A model generated the notes under the pieces. That model made no database searches. It was not told the DNA's origin and was given only the letters and a program-made list of their open reading frames with translations. Made by a program: the position numbers and the translations under genes. Source: JAGRGG01 sp965217265 (GTDB taxonomy: Bacteria; Pseudomonadota; Alphaproteobacteria; Geminicoccales; Geminicoccaceae). From it: a DNA stretch of 64,000 bases. The stretch lies in assembly GCA_965217265.1 (NCBI GenBank), contig CBDCHP010000011.1, positions 248,001-312,000 of the forward strand, in the 5' to 3' direction. Positions within the stretch are counted from its first letter, which is position 1. Each line of letters begins with the position of its first letter. This document shows, piece after piece, positions 58,443 to 64,000 of the stretch.

Positions 58443-59915
58443 CTAGTAGTCGATGCGCCCGGCGTCCTCCAGAGTCTCCTGCTGGAACTCGGCCACCTCG
58501 TCCAATGCCTCCTGCGCGTCGATCTGGCCGGTGATCGCCTTGTCGAACTCCTCTTGCTGCTGGGTCAGCAACTCGAAGAATTCCGGGATGTGCCAGACGT
58601 CGCGCTGCCATTCGAGCATCTCCTTGTGCGCCCGGTTCCAGGGGCGCAACGTGTCGTATTCGGGGTCGGCCATCACCGACATCAAGCCGGACTGCCCGCC
58701 GTTGGCGGCGAAGTTCTTCTGCGTCTTCGGGTCGAGCCACCACTTGACGACGTTGAGCGCCTCCTCGACGACCTCGTCGGAGTTCCAGGTGGTGAGGACG
58801 AAGGGCTGGCCGCCGATGTTGCCGGTGCGGTCGATCGTGCCGTCGTCCTTCTTCAGGCCCGGCGCCGGGCCAAACGCGGCCTTGTCGTGCACGGTCGAGG
58901 CGTTGGGGTCGAGGACGGGCTCGCCCAGGCCGACCCAGTCGACGATCGCCGCCACCTTGCCCTGCATGAACAGGTCTTGGATGACGAAGATGTCCATCTG
59001 CCCGGTCCTGGCGACGGGCGGCATGTATTCGAGCATCGAGAGGTACTGCTCGAACGCCTCGACGTTGGTCTCCGAGTTGACCACGCTCTCGGCCTGCGCC
59101 TCGGGCGCCTTGGTCTCGTCCCAGATCGACCCGCCGTGCTGCCAGATGAAGGCGTTCACCTGCATGGTCGAGAAGTCGTAGCCCTTACCGGCCTGATAGG
59201 CGATGCCGTAGAAGTCGTCGTCGGCCGTGCCGTCGCCGAGCGGGTCGCCCGAGGATCGGCGGAAATGCTCGCCGATCGCCTTCCAGGTGTCCCAATCGAC
59301 CCCCTGCCAGTCCTCGTAAGTGCAGGGCAACTGCAGCGAGAACGTGTCCTGAAACGCTTCCGCCTCCTGCTCGTTGCAGAACAGGTCCTCGCGGTAGTAG
59401 GTGACGTAGGTGTCGGGGAACTGGGGAAAACCGTAATAGTGGGTGTCGGGCGCCGGCCATTCGCCGGCCTCTTCGAGTTGCTCACGGGTCTTGTGCGGGT
59501 AGGTCGAGTAGGCCGAGACCAGGACCGGGTGCAGGTCCTTCATGATCGCGGTGAGTTCGGGGTCGGCCTTCATCCGCTCGGTGAGGTCCATGTAGTAGCC
59601 GCCCTCGACGAACGAGCCGAGCCACTGGCTGTCGGTCACGATCATCTGGTACTTCTGCTCGCCCGAGGTCAGCGAGGCGGCGACGCGCTCGTAGAAGCTG
59701 GGCCAGGGGATGAAGTCCATCTCCAGCTTGGTGTCGTGCCCGTCGGGCGACTTGTAGCTGCTGTCGAACGCCTCCTTCATGAACCGCGTCGGCGGCCAGT
59801 CGGGTGCCGCCATCGTGATGGTGATGTCGGCGGCGCGAACCTCGCCGTCGAACCCCGCTAGCAGCGCCAGCCCCGCGGCGGCGACCCCGCCTGCACGATA
59901 AGCCATTCGTTTCAT
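58443..59915 (-). CDS. ABC transporter extracellular solute-binding protein
   Basis: 490 residues. A signal peptide ends near DGEVRAADI. The mature protein is a family 1-type binder with TITMAAPDWPPTRFMKEAFD, SLTSGEQKYQMIVTDSQWLG, YYGFPQFPDTYVTYYREDLF and MQGKVAAIVDWVGLGEPV. It binds the solute in the periplasm and delivers it to the MalF/MalG pair. Many aromatic residues at the cleft (Trp, Tyr, Phe) fit a polyol or sugar. It is longer than many sugar binders and has two cysteines that may pair (LFCNEQEA, LPCTYED). Confidence 0.9.
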   Translation of the reverse strand: MKRMAYRAGGVAAAGLALLAGFDGEVRAADITITMAAPDWPPTRFMKEAFDSSYKSPDGHDTKLEMDFIPWPSFYERVAASLTSGEQKYQMIVTDSQWLGSFVEGGYYMDLTERMKADPELTAIMKDLHPVLVSAYSTYPHKTREQLEEAGEWPAPDTHYYGFPQFPDTYVTYYREDLFCNEQEAEAFQDTFSLQLPCTYEDWQGVDWDTWKAIGEHFRRSSGDPLGDGTADDDFYGIAYQAGKGYDFSTMQVNAFIWQHGGSIWDETKAPEAQAESVVNSETNVEAFEQYLSMLEYMPPVARTGQMDIFVIQDLFMQGKVAAIVDWVGLGEPVLDPNASTVHDKAAFGPAPGLKKDDGTIDRTGNIGGQPFVLTTWNSDEVVEEALNVVKWWLDPKTQKNFAANGGQSGLMSVMADPEYDTLRPWNRAHKEMLEWQRDVWHIPEFFELLTQQQEEFDKAITGQIDAQEALDEVAEFQQETLEDAGRIDY

Positions 59916-59939
59916 GTTCCGCCTCTCCCGATCTTCTCG

Positions 59940-61112
<1,173 letters not shown>

Positions 61113-61129
61113 TTGTCATCTCGGCGTTC

Positions 61130-61717
61130 TCAGCCGTGGCGTATCTCGGTACCGAGCACGTCGAGGCACAGGCGCATGAAGGCGGCGAGCCCCGGCCAGC
61201 CCTTGGCCGAGACCAGCTTGCCGTCGCGGGTGGCGCCGGTCGGCTCGACGTCGACGTAGGTGCCGCCGGCCAGGCGCACCTCCGGCTCGCAATACTCCAA
61301 GGCGGCGAGCCTGCGGCCTTCGAGCAGCCCCGGCACGTTGGCGAGCACCTGGGCGCCGTGGCAGATCGAGAAGATCGGCTTATCGTCGGCGGCGAACTCT
61401 TGCAGGATCTCGATCACGCGCGGGTAGATGCGGATGTATTCGGGGCCGCGCCCGCCGGCGACGTAGACCGCGTCGTAGCCCTTCGTATCGACTTCGGCGA
61501 AGGTCTTGTTGAGGGTGAAGAAGTGGCCGGGCTTCTCGGTGTAGGTCTGGTCGCCCTCGAAGTCGTGCAGCGACGTCTTGATGACCTCGCCGGCGCGCTT
61601 GTCCGGGCAGACGACGTCGACCTTGTGCCCGACCATCTCCATCGCCTGCTGGAAGACGAAGATCTCGTACTCCTCACTGAACTCGCCGACCAGCATCAGG
61701 ATCTTTTTACCCGTCAC
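61130..61717 (-). CDS. DJ-1/PfpI-family protein
   Basis: 195 residues. KKILMLVGEFSEEYEIFVFQ begins the Rossmann-like fold. The nucleophile cysteine sits in IFSICHGAQVLANVPGL, the typical elbow, and GYDAVYVAGGRGPEYIRIYP precedes it. Members are glyoxalase III-type enzymes, amidotransferase-like proteins or chaperones. The GTG start overlaps the stop of the Gfo/Idh gene by four bases. In this setting it may detoxify a reactive carbonyl intermediate of ketose metabolism, but that is inference. Confidence 0.86.
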   Translation of the reverse strand: MTGKKILMLVGEFSEEYEIFVFQQAMEMVGHKVDVVCPDKRAGEVIKTSLHDFEGDQTYTEKPGHFFTLNKTFAEVDTKGYDAVYVAGGRGPEYIRIYPRVIEILQEFAADDKPIFSICHGAQVLANVPGLLEGRRLAALEYCEPEVRLAGGTYVDVEPTGATRDGKLVSAKGWPGLAAFMRLCLDVLGTEIRHG

Positions 61718-62886
61718 GTCAAAGCCTCCGCCTCAGTGTTCTGCCAAGTTCTGCTCTTCGCCGAGCGCAGCACCGCCTCGCAGACCCGCTGGGTCTGGAG
61801 CGCGTCCTTAAAGGTCGGCGCCGCCGAACGGCCCTCGGCCGCCGCCGTCACGAAGTCCGCGACGGCGTGGACGAAGCTGTGCTCGTAGCCGATGGTGAGC
61901 CCCGGCACCCACCAGCGGTCCATGTAGGGGTGCTCAAGGTTGGTGACGTGGATCGTGCGCCAGCCGTTGAGGTGGCCCGGCACCTTGCCGGCCTCGGCCG
62001 AGCGGTACTCGAAGAAGCGCAAGTGTTCCGGCTCGTGCAGGTCGAAGGCGAGCGAGCCGTCCGCGCCGTTGATCTCGAAGGTCTTGAGCGCCTTGTGGCC
62101 GCGGGCGAAGCGCGTGCTCTCGAACAGGCCGAGGGCACCGTTTTGAAAGCGGGCCATGACCATGCAGGCGTCGTCGACGGTGACGGGCGCCGCCTTGCCG
62201 GTCTCTCGATGCACCCGCTCCTTGATGAAGGTCTCGGTCTCGGCCATCACGGCGACGATCGGCCCGTTCAGCCACATCGCCGTGTCGAAATTGTGCGCCA
62301 GCAGGTCGCCGACGACGCCCGAGCCCGCGACCGCGCCGTCGAGCCGCCAGAGCGCCGCCCCGCCCTGCGGCAGGTCGGCCGCCATCGTCCAGTCCTGGAG
62401 GAACTGGGCGCGGTAATGGTAGGGGGAGCCGACGCGCCCCTCGTCGATCAGGCGCTTGGCCAGCGACACGGCGGGGACGCGGCGGTAGTTGTACCAGACC
62501 ATGTTGGGCACGCCCGCCCGCTCGACGGCGGCGACCATCGCCTCGGCACCGGCGACGTCCAGGGCGAGCGGCTTCTCGCAGACGACCCACTTGCCCGCCT
62601 CGGCCGCGGCGACCGCGATTTCCTCGTGCAGGTTGTTGGGCGCGCAGACGTCGATCACGTCGATGTCGGTGCGGGCGATCAGCCGGCGCCAGTCGGTCTC
62701 GACGTCGGCGTAGCCCCAGTTCCGGGCGAACGCCCCGGCCCTCGCGGGGTCGCGGGCGCACAAGGCCTGGAGGACGGGCGCGTAGGGCAGGTCGAAGAAG
62801 CGGCCGGCCTGACGCCAAGCGTTCGCGTGCGCCTTGCCCATGAAGCCGGCGCCGATCGTGCCGACGCGCAACGGGCGCTCAGCCAT
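61714..62886 (-). CDS. Gfo/Idh/MocA oxidoreductase
   Basis: 390 residues. The NAD(P) site is RVGTIGAGFMGKAHANAWRQ, followed by APNNLHEEIAVAAAEAGKWV and VCEKPLALDVAGAEAMVAA, with the catalytic Lys in EKPL. A second-domain motif, GVVGDLLAHNFDTAMWLNG, carries the conserved Asp/His. Substrates of the family are sugars, polyols and their phosphates. It overlaps the upstream oxidoreductase gene by eight bases and the DJ-1 gene by four. It probably oxidises the imported polyol or an intermediate. Confidence 0.9.
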   Translation of the reverse strand: MAERPLRVGTIGAGFMGKAHANAWRQAGRFFDLPYAPVLQALCARDPARAGAFARNWGYADVETDWRRLIARTDIDVIDVCAPNNLHEEIAVAAAEAGKWVVCEKPLALDVAGAEAMVAAVERAGVPNMVWYNYRRVPAVSLAKRLIDEGRVGSPYHYRAQFLQDWTMAADLPQGGAALWRLDGAVAGSGVVGDLLAHNFDTAMWLNGPIVAVMAETETFIKERVHRETGKAAPVTVDDACMVMARFQNGALGLFESTRFARGHKALKTFEINGADGSLAFDLHEPEHLRFFEYRSAEAGKVPGHLNGWRTIHVTNLEHPYMDRWWVPGLTIGYEHSFVHAVADFVTAAAEGRSAAPTFKDALQTQRVCEAVLRSAKSRTWQNTEAEALT

Positions 62887-64000
62887 CGAGCCGCGTCCAG
62901 ACGCCGCCGGCCCGGGCGGATTCGATCGCGGCCACGATGAAGCGCACCCCGTCCAGGCCGTCCTCGACCGACGGCAGCGGCCCCGCCGCCGGGTCGGGCG
63001 CGCGGCCCTCGATCGCGGCCGCGATCGCTTCGGCCGCGTCCTTGTAGACGTTGGCGAAGCCTTCGAGGTAGCCCTCGGGGTGGCCGGGCGGCACGCGCGT
63101 CGCCAGCGCCGCCGCCTTGCCCGCTCCCGCACCGCCGCGGGTGATCAGCCGCTTGGGCTCGCCCAACGGGGCGTGGTGCAGGTAATTCGGGTCTTCCTGG
63201 GACCATTCGAGCCCGCCCTTGTCGCCGTAGACGCGAAGCCTGAGCCCGTTCTCGTGGCCGGGTGCGACTTGGCTCGCCCACAGCATCCCGCGCGCACCGC
63301 CCTCAAAGCGCAAGAGCACGTTGTCGTTGTCGTCGAGGCTTCTGCCCTCGACGAAAATCGACAGATCGGCCAGCACGCTATCGAGCCGCAGCCCGGTGAC
63401 GAAGGCGGCCAAGTTCACCGCGTGCGTGCCGATGTCGCCGAGCGCCCCGCCGGGGCCGCTCTGCTGGGGGTCGCCGCGCCACGCCGCCTGCTTTTGCCCG
63501 CTCGCTTCGAGCCGTGTCGTGAGCCAGTCCTGCGCGTACTCGACCTGCACCACCCGGATCTCACCGATCTCGCCGGCCCCGACCATCGCCCTTGCTTGGC
63601 GCACCATCGGGTAGCCGGTGTAGTTGTGGGTGAGGACGAAGACCCGGCCGGACGACGCGACCAGATCGACGAGGGCGCGGGCGTCGTCGAGCGACGTCGT
63701 CATCGGCTTGTCGCAGACGACGTGGACGCCGGCCTCCAGGAACGCCCTCGCCACGGGGTAGTGGAGGTGGTTCGGGGTGACGATGCTGACCGCGTCGACA
63801 CCATCGTCCCGCGCCGCCTCGGCTTGCGCCATCGCCGCGAAGTCGCCGTAGGCCCGCGCCGGGTCGATGCCGATCTCGGCCGCCGAGGCTTTTGCGCGCT
63901 CGGGCGTCGAGGCAAAGCAGCCCGCGGCCAGCTCGAAACGGTCGTCGAGCCGGGCGGCGATGCGGTGCACCGCGCCGATGAAGGCGCCCTGCCCGCCGCC
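62879..64000 (-). CDS. Gfo/Idh/MocA oxidoreductase, N-terminus cut by window edge
   Basis: The frame is open to the last base. The first visible residues, GGGQGAFIGAVHRIAARLDD, are the normal cofactor-site start of this subfamily, so only a few residues are missing. Further motifs are VSIVTPNHLHYPVARAFLEA, VVCDKPMTTSLDDARALV (catalytic Lys) and GALGDIGTHAVNLAAFVTG (Asp/His). It resembles dehydrogenases that act on inositols or sugar acids. It is the most upstream visible gene of the polyol operon; the promoter lies outside the window. It overlaps its downstream paralogue by eight bases. Confidence 0.88.
   Translation of the reverse strand, partial: GGGQGAFIGAVHRIAARLDDRFELAAGCFASTPERAKASAAEIGIDPARAYGDFAAMAQAEAARDDGVDAVSIVTPNHLHYPVARAFLEAGVHVVCDKPMTTSLDDARALVDLVASSGRVFVLTHNYTGYPMVRQARAMVGAGEIGEIRVVQVEYAQDWLTTRLEASGQKQAAWRGDPQQSGPGGALGDIGTHAVNLAAFVTGLRLDSVLADLSIFVEGRSLDDNDNVLLRFEGGARGMLWASQVAPGHENGLRLRVYGDKGGLEWSQEDPNYLHHAPLGEPKRLITRGGAGAGKAAALATRVPPGHPEGYLEGFANVYKDAAEAIAAAIEGRAPDPAAGPLPSVEDGLDGVRFIVAAIESARAGGVWTRLDG

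Overview
The window looks like a chromosome segment of a GC-rich (roughly 70% by eye) alphaproteobacterium, probably of the Rhodospirillales sort. The evidence is a class I lysyl-tRNA synthetase next to rsmB and purH, a leuA-mreB-mreC-mreD-mrdA-mrdB block, TAXI-type TRAP transporters, an entericidin, and short GATC-centred palindromes of a kind common in that class. No rRNA, tRNA or CRISPR array was seen.

Layout. 1-354 is the end of a GmrSD-type restriction gene in lower-GC DNA. 433-5926 holds a monooxygenase, an orphan membrane-anchored TAXI protein, an enol-lactonase-like hydrolase, a ChaC-type cyclotransferase, a small lipoprotein and a KefB-type antiporter. 5990-7868 is an AT-rich island with a frameshifted secreted protein, an intact 778-bp IS1-family element and a TRAP permease remnant. 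8215-21971 carries a TAXI TRAP transporter, an extensin-like peptidase, a YjgR-type ATPase, a SCO-like protein, lysK-rsmB-purH, an entericidin and a thiolase. 22399-35512 carries metabolic genes: an LhgO-like oxidase, an Ldh-type dehydrogenase, a CysQ-like phosphatase, holC-ridA, a hydroxyproline dehydratase-like enzyme, ppa, a GMC oxidoreductase with a Tat-type partner, and a ThDP enzyme. 35650-43914 carries leuA with a candidate leader peptide, the cell-elongation cluster and a zinc peptidase. 44650-48600 is a second AT-rich island in which an identical IS1 copy has cut the tail off a STAND NTPase with helical C-terminal repeats. 48610-64000 is a leftward operon of at least 16 tightly coupled genes: two Gfo/Idh oxidoreductases, a DJ-1 protein, a polyol/sugar ABC transporter, two TIM-barrel isomerases or epimerases, and a complete PEP-dependent ketose kinase relay (EI, HPr, DhaM, DhaL, DhaK). 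It is followed by an SDR dehydrogenase.

The most unusual structure is a family of seven ~150-bp elements (786, 3201, 12234, 14902, 27294, 28789, 49397). Each has long inverted GC-rich and T-rich arms around an oriented core. They mostly sit between convergent genes, and their TGAACGC ends supply the stop codons of those genes, as if they were a repeated two-way terminator cassette. Other points of interest: the 39-codon STAND tail that can be rebuilt across the IS1 target duplication, a predicted one-good-site/one-dead-site ABC ATPase pair, and a nested hairpin overlapping the end of a leucine-rich peptide upstream of leuA.

How the genes work together. The last 15 kb reads as one pathway: ABC import of a polyol or small sugar, oxidation by Gfo/Idh or SDR enzymes, rearrangement by the TIM-barrel enzymes, and PEP-driven phosphorylation by DhaKLM. 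The substrate cannot be read from sequence; a C3-C4 polyol or ketose is the best guess.
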